A stretch of 64,000 nucleotides of DNA from Agromyces protaetiae (GTDB lineage: Bacteria; Actinomycetota; Actinomycetes; Actinomycetales; Microbacteriaceae), in contig NZ_CP035491.1 of the NCBI RefSeq assembly GCF_004135405.1, positions 372,001 to 436,000 of the forward strand, written 5' to 3'. Both the position numbers and the translations under genes were made by a program. Shown in pieces: positions 26,215 to 33,681 of the stretch. How positions within the stretch are numbered: the first letter of the stretch is position 1; each line of letters starts with the position of its first letter. The notes beneath the pieces are model-generated. The model ran no database searches, had not been told where the DNA came from, and worked only from the letters and a program-made list of their open reading frames with translations.

Positions 26215-27075
26215 TCACTCCTCGTCGAGCAACCGCTGCTTCTGCGCCGCGACGTCGAAGTCGGCGGGAGGCCAGTCCAGGTGCATCGCCTCAAGCGCGT
26301 CGATGAGCAGGTGCTGCACGGCGAGCCGCGCGTACCACTTGCGGTCGGCGGGCACGACGAACCACGGGGCATCCGGGGTCGACGTGCGCTCGAGCGCGAT
26401 CTGATACGCCGCGTCGTAGTCGTCCCAGACCTCGCGCTCGTCGATGTCGCCGGGATTGAACTTCCAGTGCTTGTCGGGCCGGTCGAGGCGTTCCAGGAGG
26501 CGCGCCTTCTGCTCCTCGCGCGACAGGCGCAGCACTACCTTGATGATCGTCGTGCCCTGTTCGACGAGCCTCCGCTCGAAGTCGACGATCGCGCCGTAGC
26601 GCCGCTCGATCTCCTCGGGCGGCGCGAGCTCGCGCACGCGCGCGATGAGCACGTCTTCGTAGTGCGAGCGGTCGAAGACGCCGATCATGCCCGCACCGGG
26701 CGTGCGCGACTCGATGCGCCACAGGAAGTCGTGCGCGCGCTCTTCGGCGGTCGGCGCCTTGAACGCCGCGAGCTCGACGCCCTGCGGGTCGACCGCGCCC
26801 ATGACATGCTTGACGATGCCGCCCTTGCCCGCCGTGTCCATCGCCTGCAGCACGAGCAGGATGCGCCGTTCGTCGCCCGCGGCGCGGCTGTTCGCGAAAA
26901 GCAGCTCCTGCAGGTCGGCGAGGATCTCGGCGCCGTCGGCGAGCGCCTGCTGCCCGTCGGCCTTGTTCCCCGCGTAGCCGGGCTTGCCACCGGGGTCGAC
27001 GTCCGTCAGCGTCAGCCCCTGCCGGAACTCGAGGAGCGGGTTCGGGTCTTCGGTCCAGTACGTCTCGCGGCCCAT
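26215..27075 (-). CDS. Polyphosphate kinase 2 family protein
   Basis: 286 residues. The Walker A motif QAMDTAGKGGIVKHV (about 78), the Walker B-like GVFDRSHYEDVL (about 132) and the lid region RLDRPDKHWKFNPGDIDER define PPK2. It transfers phosphate between polyphosphate and nucleotides; class I versus III is not decided. AAGGAG precedes the ATG. It converges with menF, only 4 nt apart, and is downstream of menD. Confidence 0.92.
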   Translation of the reverse strand: MGRETYWTEDPNPLLEFRQGLTLTDVDPGGKPGYAGNKADGQQALADGAEILADLQELLFANSRAAGDERRILLVLQAMDTAGKGGIVKHVMGAVDPQGVELAAFKAPTAEERAHDFLWRIESRTPGAGMIGVFDRSHYEDVLIARVRELAPPEEIERRYGAIVDFERRLVEQGTTIIKVVLRLSREEQKARLLERLDRPDKHWKFNPGDIDEREVWDDYDAAYQIALERTSTPDAPWFVVPADRKWYARLAVQHLLIDALEAMHLDWPPADFDVAAQKQRLLDEE

Positions 27076-27157
27076 GAGCGCTCCTTCGGTTCGCGACGCG
27101 GCGTCGCGTCTCGAATCATCCTGCCGATGCTCCGGATGTCTCGGCAACCCGCCGCGC

Positions 27158-28933
27158 TCAGCGCGCGAGCGGCACCTCGAGCAGCGTCGGCCCCGTGACG
27201 GCGGTGCCGAGCGCCTCTTCGAGCTCGCCGCGCGTCGCTGCGCGGCGGTAGGTCCAGCCGTAGGCGGCGGCGAGCTGCGAGAGATCGACCGACTGCGGCG
27301 TGTACTGCACGCGGTCGAAGGCGTCGTCGGGGGCGGTGTCGCGCACTTCGAGGGCGTCGAAGATCGTGCCGCCGCCGTCGTTGCCGACGACGAGCTGGAT
27401 GCGCGGTCGGTCTTCGCCGGCGCCGAGGAGGAGCGAGCCGACGTCGTGGAGGAGGGTGAGGTCGCCGATGATCGCGCGCGTGACACCGGGCTTCGCGTCG
27501 GGCGCGCGCTGGCTCGCGATCGCGATGCCGAGGGCGGTCGCGACGGTGCCGTCGATGCCCGCGAGCCCGCGGTTGGCGAGCACGCGGATGTTCCGCCCGG
27601 GAACGCTGCGATCGGCGTCGCGGATGAGTCGGGATGCCCCGAACACGAGCCGGTCGTGCGGCCAGGTCGCCGACCAGATCGACTCGACGAGCAGGCGCCG
27701 CGAAACCGGTTCGCGCACGCGAGCGAGCTGCGCTTTGAGGAACGCGCGCTGGGCTTCGAAGTCGGCCACGTGGCCGGTCTCGTCGACGCCGCTGCGCACG
27801 GCCTCGGGCTCGGGGTCGCCCTGCGCGACGAGTGCACGGCTCGCGTGCACCCACCTGCCCGTCCAGGCGCGCTCGTCGCGCGTCTGTTCGTGCGGTTCGA
27901 CGCGCACGCTCCGCTCGAACCGGCGCACGCGCCTGCCGGGGTTGTACCACTCGATGCCCGACGGGGCGACGACGATCGCCTCGACGCCCGAGCGCTGCAC
28001 GAGCGCCGGCACTTCGCGCGACAGCGTCGGATGCCCGAACACGACGACGCGTTCGACCTCGTCGCCGAATCCCTCTTCGCGAAGCAGTTCGCGGTAGGCG
28101 ACGACGAGGTTCGGCCCGAAGTGGGCGCCGCTCGTGACCTCGGCCGCGAGCGGCCACCCGCCCGCGCGGGCGAAGGCCTCGGCTTCGGCGCCTGCGCCGG
28201 TGCCCGCGACGACGAGCGTGCGCGGCCCGTGGGCGATGAGCGCTCCGCCGTCGTCGCGCGATCCGACGGGGACGTGGGCGGGGCCGAGGTCGGCGAGGCG
28301 GGCGCGGCGCGCGGCGACGGCAGCCCGGTCGACGCCGATCGCCGAGGAGAGCGGCTCGCGGAGCTGCAGGTTGACGTGGACGGGTCCCGGTCCAGGGTGC
28401 ACGATCGGTTCGCCTCGATCGTCGACGCCCAGTGCCGCATCGTAAGCGCGCTTCGCGAGCTTCGCCGCGGCATCGGTCTCGTCGTCGGCGCCGACGGGCG
28501 CCTCGACGTCGCGCTCGAAGCGCACCGCGCCCGCGAAGATGCCGGGCTGCACCGTCGTCTGGTTCGAGCGGATGCCTCGGAGCTCGGCCGGGCGGTCGGC
28601 GGTGAGCGCGATGAGCGGAACGCCCGAGTGGTGGGCTTCGACGATCGCCGGATGCAGGTTCGCGACAGCGCCGCCCGACGTGGTCACGACGACCGCGGGC
28701 CGCCCCGACTCGAGCGCGAGGCCGAGCGCGAGGAACCCCGCACCCCGCTCGTCGATGCGCACGTGCAGCCGCACGAGCTCTGCGCGCTCGAGTTCGGCCG
28801 CGGCGAGGGCGATCGCCTGCGAGCGTGAGCCCGGCGCGACGACGACGTCGGTCACGCCGAGGGCGATGAGTTCGGTCAGCAGGGCGAGCGAGTACCGGCT
28901 CGCCGGGGCGGCGGGCAGGTCGGGCTCAGGCAT
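27158..28933 (-). CDS. menD: SEPHCHC synthase, thiamine-diphosphate enzyme
   Basis: 591 residues with the ThDP-enzyme layout. The N-terminal pyrimidine domain shows [16 protein letters not shown], the glutamate of [15 protein letters not shown] and [20 protein letters not shown]; the C-terminal PP domain has [13 protein letters not shown] and [14 protein letters not shown]. It joins isochorismate and 2-oxoglutarate. The ATG overlaps the end of the preceding PLDc_N-type gene by 8 nt, so they are co-transcribed. Confidence 0.95.
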   Translation of the reverse strand: MPEPDLPAAPASRYSLALLTELIALGVTDVVVAPGSRSQAIALAAAELERAELVRLHVRIDERGAGFLALGLALESGRPAVVVTTSGGAVANLHPAIVEAHHSGVPLIALTADRPAELRGIRSNQTTVQPGIFAGAVRFERDVEAPVGADDETDAAAKLAKRAYDAALGVDDRGEPIVHPGPGPVHVNLQLREPLSSAIGVDRAAVAARRARLADLGPAHVPVGSRDDGGALIAHGPRTLVVAGTGAGAEAEAFARAGGWPLAAEVTSGAHFGPNLVVAYRELLREEGFGDEVERVVVFGHPTLSREVPALVQRSGVEAIVVAPSGIEWYNPGRRVRRFERSVRVEPHEQTRDERAWTGRWVHASRALVAQGDPEPEAVRSGVDETGHVADFEAQRAFLKAQLARVREPVSRRLLVESIWSATWPHDRLVFGASRLIRDADRSVPGRNIRVLANRGLAGIDGTVATALGIAIASQRAPDAKPGVTRAIIGDLTLLHDVGSLLLGAGEDRPRIQLVVGNDGGGTIFDALEVRDTAPDDAFDRVQYTPQSVDLSQLAAAYGWTYRRAATRGELEEALGTAVTGPTLLEVPLAR

Positions 28934-29348
28934 TCGGTCGGCCGCCGGTCGCCCCGTCGCCGTCGGGAGTGTCAGGGTGGCGGTGCCCCGAGCCGTCGTC
29001 GAGGCCCGGGTCGAAGTCGGAGTCGAGGTCGGCGAGCTCCTGCTCGAGCCGACGGATGCGTTCGTCCTGCTCGCTGTCGCGCTCGAGGCGGCGGAGGAAC
29101 TCGGGGTCGTCGTCGGGGGACGCGGGGGCGCGGCCCACGCCGCCGGCACGAGCCGGACGGGCGCGCCCGCGACCGATCACGAACCAGAGGACCGCGCCGA
29201 GGATCGGCACGAAGAGGATCACGACGATCCACCATCCGCGGGGGATGCCGCGGATGCGCGATCGATCGAACAGCGCGCAGTCCACGACGGCGTAGACGAT
29301 GAAGACCACGGCTGCGACCAGGAGCGGAATGGCGAACCTGATCAGCAT
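28926..29348 (-). CDS. PLDc_N-type membrane protein
   Basis: 140 residues. Two hydrophobic helices flank [20 protein letters not shown], the cardiolipin-synthase N-terminal (PLDc_N) pattern without any catalytic HKD domain. The C-terminal half is highly acidic and predicted helical (coiled-coil-like [20 protein letters not shown]). Function unknown. TATACT lies 6 nt before the ATG. Confidence 0.82.
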   Translation of the reverse strand: MLIRFAIPLLVAAVVFIVYAVVDCALFDRSRIRGIPRGWWIVVILFVPILGAVLWFVIGRGRARPARAGGVGRAPASPDDDPEFLRRLERDSEQDERIRRLEQELADLDSDFDPGLDDGSGHRHPDTPDGDGATGGRPNA

Positions 29349-29423
29349 GCCCTGAGTATAGGCGCGCTCGAGTCACGTTCGGCTGGGAGCGACCGCACAG
29401 GTGGACGTGCCTACACTGAACCC

Positions 29424-29711
29424 GTGAAGTCGCTCCCCGCTTGGGTCCCGTACACGGCCCTGCGCATCCTGCTGTTCGCGGCGCCGTTCGCGGTGCTCAT
29501 GATCGCGGGGGTCCCCTGGTGGATCTCGGCGCTCGTCGCCGCGGTGTTCGGCTTCGCGGCGTCGGTCGTGCTCCTGCGCGGCTACCGCGAGCGGCTCGCG
29601 ACCGACCTCTACGAGGCACGCCACCGCGAGAAGCCCGAACCGACGGTCGACGCCGAGGTCGAAGACGCCGTCATCGACGCGAAGGACGCGCGGGAGCGCC
29701 CGGCGGAGTAG
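29424..29711 (+). CDS. DUF4229-type membrane protein
   Basis: 95 residues. Two transmembrane helices (LRILLFAAPFAVLMIAG and WISALVAAVFGFAASVVLL) precede a charged tail with RGYRERLATDLYEAR. This actinobacterial family is regularly found beside men genes; function unknown. The GTG follows TACACT by 6 nt. Confidence 0.8.
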   Translation: MKSLPAWVPYTALRILLFAAPFAVLMIAGVPWWISALVAAVFGFAASVVLLRGYRERLATDLYEARHREKPEPTVDAEVEDAVIDAKDARERPAE

Positions 29712-29741
29712 CGGCGCGCACGAGGCATCCGCCCATCACGA

Positions 29742-30743
29742 TCAGAACGCGATCGCGAGCCCGAGTCCGATGCCGTAGACGAGCGCGACGAGGCTCGTGA
29801 GCTGGAGCGCCGTGATGAGCTCACGCGGCGTCTTGCCCCACACGACGATGGCGCACGCGGGCAGCGCCGCGAGGAGCGCGAAGAGCACGAGGATCGCCGT
29901 CGGGTAGAGCAGCGAGAACGCCCACGCGATGCCGAACGGCACGAGCATGAAGACGACGTAGAGGATGCGCCCCACGGTCGGGCCGACGAGCACCGCGAGC
30001 GTACGCTTCTTCGCGGCCTTGTCCTGCTTCACGTCGCGCAGGTTGTTGGCCATGAGCACGGCGCACGCGAGGAGGCCGATGCCGACGCCGCCGACCCACG
30101 CCTCGGTGTTGACCGTGAGCGCTTGCACGAATGCCGACCCGGCCGTCGCGACGAGCCCGAAGAAGACGAACACGAACAGCTCGCCGAGGCCGTAGTACCC
30201 GTAGGGGCGCCTTCCGCCCGTGTAGAACCACGCCGCGACGATCGCGACGGCGCCGACGGCGATGAGCCACCACTGCTGCGTGATGATCGTGAGCGCGAGG
30301 CCCGCGACCGCGGCAACGCCGAAGAACGAGAGCGCGACGATGAGCACGTGCCTGGGCTTCGCGGCGCCCGATCCGGTGAGGCGGGCGGGGCCGACGCGCA
30401 CGTCGTCGGTGCCGCGGATGCCGTCGGAGTAGTCGTTCGCGTAGTTGACGCCGACCTGCAGCCCGAGCGCCACGACGAGGGCGAGGAGCGCGCGCCACGG
30501 ATGCCACGCCTCGCCCGGGATCGCGATGATGCCGGCACCCGTGCCGAGCGCGACGGGCGCGATCGCGAGCGGCAGCGTGCGGAGCCGCGCGCCGCCCACC
30601 CAGTCACGGAACGTCGCGGGGCCGCGCGCGACGGTCGGCGCCTGCGCCGCCTTCGCGGGGTTGCCGGACGCGCCGGGACGACGGGGGTGCTGGGAGGAGG
30701 CGGACTTCTGCCGCTGCGCGTTCGGGCGTGCCACGCCCGCCAT
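29742..30743 (-). CDS. menA: 1,4-dihydroxy-2-naphthoate polyprenyltransferase
   Basis: 333 residues. After a variable hydrophilic N-terminus comes a UbiA-type integral membrane enzyme with about eight helices. The prenyl-diphosphate/Mg motif NYANDYSDGIRGTDD (about 99) and the second motif NNLRDVKQDKAAKKRTLAV (about 213) are intact. It attaches the polyprenyl chain to DHNA in the membrane. Confidence 0.94.
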   Translation of the reverse strand: MAGVARPNAQRQKSASSQHPRRPGASGNPAKAAQAPTVARGPATFRDWVGGARLRTLPLAIAPVALGTGAGIIAIPGEAWHPWRALLALVVALGLQVGVNYANDYSDGIRGTDDVRVGPARLTGSGAAKPRHVLIVALSFFGVAAVAGLALTIITQQWWLIAVGAVAIVAAWFYTGGRRPYGYYGLGELFVFVFFGLVATAGSAFVQALTVNTEAWVGGVGIGLLACAVLMANNLRDVKQDKAAKKRTLAVLVGPTVGRILYVVFMLVPFGIAWAFSLLYPTAILVLFALLAALPACAIVVWGKTPRELITALQLTSLVALVYGIGLGLAIAF

Positions 30744-30805
30744 CGTACCGAGGGAGGCTATCGAGACGCTGTGGGCGGGCTATGCGTGCCGGCGTCGCCG
30801 CGTGG

Positions 30806-31999
30806 CTACTCCGCCGCCAGCCGCGCGATCGCGGCACGGTCGGGCTTGCCCGACGCGAGCATCGGCAGGGCGTCGAGCACGACGAGGCGCACGGGGCGAC
30901 CGGCGGGCGGAAGGCCCGCGGCGTCCGTCGCGCGCGCGAGCGTGACTTCGGGCGCACCGGATGTCTCGAGTGCGCCCGGTGTCTTGAATGCGCCGGATGC
31001 CTCGGCCACGACGATCACGGCCCGCTGGCCCCACTCGGGGTCGTCGACGGCGACCGCGACGGCGTCGTGGAATCCGTCGAGCGCGCGGACCGCGCGTTCG
31101 ATCTCGCCGAGCGCGACCTTCACCCCGCCCGAGATGATGACGTCGTCGGCCCGCCCGCGGATGCGGAGCCGCCCGTCGGCGCCGAGCCCGCCGAGATCGC
31201 CCGTGCGGTACCAGCGGCGGCCTCCTGAACCGGCGACGAACGCGCGTGCCGTGCGGTCGGGGTCGCCGAGGTAGCCATCGGCGAGCGTCGGCCCCGACAG
31301 CAGCACCTCGTCGGTCTCGCGGTCGGCGCGCACCTCGACGCCTGCGAGCGGCACGCCGTCGTAGACGCATCCGCCGCTCGTCTCGCTCGACCCGTACGTG
31401 CGCACGACCCGAGCGCCGAGGTGGGCCGCGCGACCGGCGATGGGCGCGGCGAGCGCCTGCCCGCCCACGAGGATCGCGTCGTACGACGTGAGCGCCGCCG
31501 CCACGAACGCGTCGCGCTCGGCCGCATCGACGAGTCGGGCGAGCTGCACGGGCACGAGTGACGTGTACGCCGGGGTGCGCGGATCGAGGGTCGCGGATGC
31601 CTCGGCGAACTCGCGCACGTCGAAGCCTGCGCCGATCGCGCTTGCGATGACGACGGGCGACGTGCCCGCGAGGATGCTCCTGACCAGCACCTGCGCGCCC
31701 GCGATGTAGTGCCCGGGGAGGGCGAGGAGCCACCGTCCCTGCCCGCCGAGGGCGTCGTGCGTGGCATCGGCGCTCGCCGTGAGGGCGTCTGCCGAGAGCA
31801 GCACGCGCTTCGGGGCATCCGTCGATCCGCTCGTCTCGACGACGAGGGCGATGCGGTCGTCTACCTCGGTGGCGACCGCATCGGCGACTGACGCGTCACC
31901 GGGCACCGGCCAGACCGCAGGCCCCCCGGCGAGCGCGGACTCGAGCGCACGGGTCAGCCCCGAGACATCCGAAGCCGAAACCTTGATGAGCGGTTTCAT
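30806..31999 (-). CDS. menE: o-Succinylbenzoate-CoA ligase-type AMP-binding enzyme
   Basis: 397 residues, short for an acyl-CoA synthetase as MenE proteins are. It has the P-loop VVETSGSTDAPKRVLLS (about 55), RTYGSSETSGG (about 180), WYRTGDLG (about 245) and the C-terminal LPMLASGKPDRAAI catalytic lysine. It activates OSB with CoA. It lies between menB and menA on the same strand. Confidence 0.92.
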   Translation of the reverse strand: MKPLIKVSASDVSGLTRALESALAGGPAVWPVPGDASVADAVATEVDDRIALVVETSGSTDAPKRVLLSADALTASADATHDALGGQGRWLLALPGHYIAGAQVLVRSILAGTSPVVIASAIGAGFDVREFAEASATLDPRTPAYTSLVPVQLARLVDAAERDAFVAAALTSYDAILVGGQALAAPIAGRAAHLGARVVRTYGSSETSGGCVYDGVPLAGVEVRADRETDEVLLSGPTLADGYLGDPDRTARAFVAGSGGRRWYRTGDLGGLGADGRLRIRGRADDVIISGGVKVALGEIERAVRALDGFHDAVAVAVDDPEWGQRAVIVVAEASGAFKTPGALETSGAPEVTLARATDAAGLPPAGRPVRLVVLDALPMLASGKPDRAAIARLAAE

Positions 32000-32018
32000 C
32001 GCGCGCCGGTAACCGGCA

Positions 32019-32933
32019 TCAGAAGTGCCACGGGTACGGGCCCCAGTCGGGGTCGCGCTTCTCGAGGAACGAGTCGCGCCCCTCGACGGCCTCGTCGGTG
32101 CCGTACGCGAGCCGCGTCGCCTCGCCCGCGAACACCTGCTGGCCGACCATGCCGTCATCGACCGCGTTGAACGCGAACTTCAGCATGCGGATCGCCGTCG
32201 GCGACTTCGTGAGAATGGTGCGGGCCATCGCGATCGCCTCGCGCTCGAGCTCGGCGTGGGGCACGACGCGGTTCACGGCGCCCATCTCGTACGCGCGCTC
32301 GGCGCTGTACTCCTCGGCGAGGAAGAACACCTCGCGCGCGAACTTCTGCCCGATCTGCCGGGCGAAGTACGCCGAGCCGTAGCCCGCGTCGAACGAGCCG
32401 ACGTCGGCGTCGGTCTGCTTGAAGCGGCCCTGCTCGCGGCTCGCGATGCTCAAGTCGCACACGACGTGCAGCGAGTGGCCGCCGCCCGCCGCCCATCCCG
32501 GAACGACCGCGATGACGACCTTCGGCATGAAGCGGATGAGGCGCTGCACCTCGAGGATGTGGAGGCGGCCCGTCGCCGCGGCAGCGGCGGGATCGCGAAC
32601 GACCGACGTCTCCTCGGCCGAGTACTGGTAGCCGTCGCGCCCTCGGATGCGCTGGTCGCCGCCCGAGCAGAACGCCCAGCCGCCGTCTTTCGGGCTCGGG
32701 CCGTTACCCGTCAAGAGCACGACGCCCACGCGCGGGTTAACTCGCGCGTCTTCGAGGGCGCGGTACAGCTCGTCGACCGTGTGCGGGCGGAAGGCATTGC
32801 GCACCTCGGGCCGGTCGAACGCGATGCGCGCGATGCGGCCGTCGTTCGAGAGGTGGTAGGTGATGTCGGTGAAGGATGCTCCGGCCGGGGCCTCTGCCCA
32901 CTCGGACGGGTCGAACAGCTCGGAAACGCTCAC
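32019..32933 (-). CDS. menB: 1,4-Dihydroxy-2-naphthoyl-CoA synthase
   Basis: 304 residues of the crotonase fold with the MenB-specific segments FCSGGDQRIRGRDGYQY, VPGWAAGGGHSLHVVCDLSIAS and DVGSFDAGYGSAYFAR, ending EKRDPDWGPYPWHF. It closes the second aromatic ring in menaquinone synthesis. The GTG at 32933 is preceded by TAGGCT with a 6-nt gap. Confidence 0.95.
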   Translation of the reverse strand: MSVSELFDPSEWAEAPAGASFTDITYHLSNDGRIARIAFDRPEVRNAFRPHTVDELYRALEDARVNPRVGVVLLTGNGPSPKDGGWAFCSGGDQRIRGRDGYQYSAEETSVVRDPAAAAATGRLHILEVQRLIRFMPKVVIAVVPGWAAGGGHSLHVVCDLSIASREQGRFKQTDADVGSFDAGYGSAYFARQIGQKFAREVFFLAEEYSAERAYEMGAVNRVVPHAELEREAIAMARTILTKSPTAIRMLKFAFNAVDDGMVGQQVFAGEATRLAYGTDEAVEGRDSFLEKRDPDWGPYPWHF

Positions 32934-32993
32934 GCTCCCAGCCTACTTGCGCCCGTCCGACAGCCCCACGTCCGCCCCGACCCCAACCGCTAT

Positions 32994-33045
32994 GAGGACG
33001 CCAACCAGGGAAATGCGCGTCTGGATTCCCCCGGTTGGCGTCTTC
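32994..33045. repeat. 52-bp palindromic element F between menB and a lipoprotein gene
   Basis: 17-nt arms (32994-33010 and 33029-33045) match at 15 positions with core GACGCCAACC and its complement; GGGAA/TTCCC extends the stem inward. Same size and arm/centre proportions as the elements flanking the two nuclease-like genes, but there is no such gene here. Confidence 0.6.
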
Positions 33046-33086
33046 ACGCTCGATGGCGGAACCCTGGTCCCCCCTACGCTGGGTGC

Positions 33087-33662
33087 GTGACCCTCAGAAT
33101 TCGCACCCTCGCCTTCGCCGTGCCTGCCGCGTTCGCCCTCGCGCTCTCGCTGTCGGCGTGCGCGTCACCTGCGACCGAGCCCGACTCCGCGTCGACCCCG
33201 AGCGCGAGCGACGCACCGGCCGCGTCCGGCGTCGCGACGACCGGCGCGTGCGACGGCGACGAGGGCGTCACGGTCGTCGTCGACACGGGCGACCTGGATG
33301 TCTCCGACGACCCCTCGGGCGAGTGGTGCGTCTCTGCCGACGACGCCATCGGCGCCGCCGACGCGCTCGCGGCCACCGGCGTCACGACCGAGGGCACCGA
33401 AGAGTACGGCGACCAGATCGTGTGCCGAGTGAACGGCGTGCCGTCGGAGGACACCGCGCTCGAAGGCGACGACGGCACGGTCGTTCACGAGGAATGCCAG
33501 TCGATGCCGCCCGCGTTCGCCTACTGGTCGCTCTGGACGAAGCCCGCGGGCGGCGAGTGGGGCTACGCCGAGGAAGGGCTCTCCACCCTCCAGCTCGAGC
33601 CCGGCGATGGCGTGCAACTCCTCTTCGTGCTCAACAACGAGCCGGCCGCGCCGAGCGCGTAG
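33087..33662 (+). CDS. Lipoprotein with DUF4430-like C-terminal domain
   Basis: 191 residues. The signal peptide ends in the lipobox LSAC (Cys25). After a Ser/Pro/Asp linker the C-terminal half includes FAYWSLWTKPAGGEWGYAEEG and LEPGDGVQLLFVLN, resembling the DUF4430 fold found in transcobalamin-like proteins. It sits 19 nt before the ECF transporter gene, so a role in capturing that transporter's substrate is likely; cobalamin is my guess because metH is next. TACGCT lies 6 nt before the GTG. Confidence 0.7.
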   Translation: MTLRIRTLAFAVPAAFALALSLSACASPATEPDSASTPSASDAPAASGVATTGACDGDEGVTVVVDTGDLDVSDDPSGEWCVSADDAIGAADALAATGVTTEGTEEYGDQIVCRVNGVPSEDTALEGDDGTVVHEECQSMPPAFAYWSLWTKPAGGEWGYAEEGLSTLQLEPGDGVQLLFVLNNEPAAPSA

Positions 33663-33681
33663 CGCCGCTTCCGGTGATGCC

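Noticed and set aside
23691-26372. An 893-codon minus-strand frame opposite the serine hydrolase and menF
   Set aside because: High-GC shadow without recognisable motifs; both opposing genes have intact active-site motifs and promoters.
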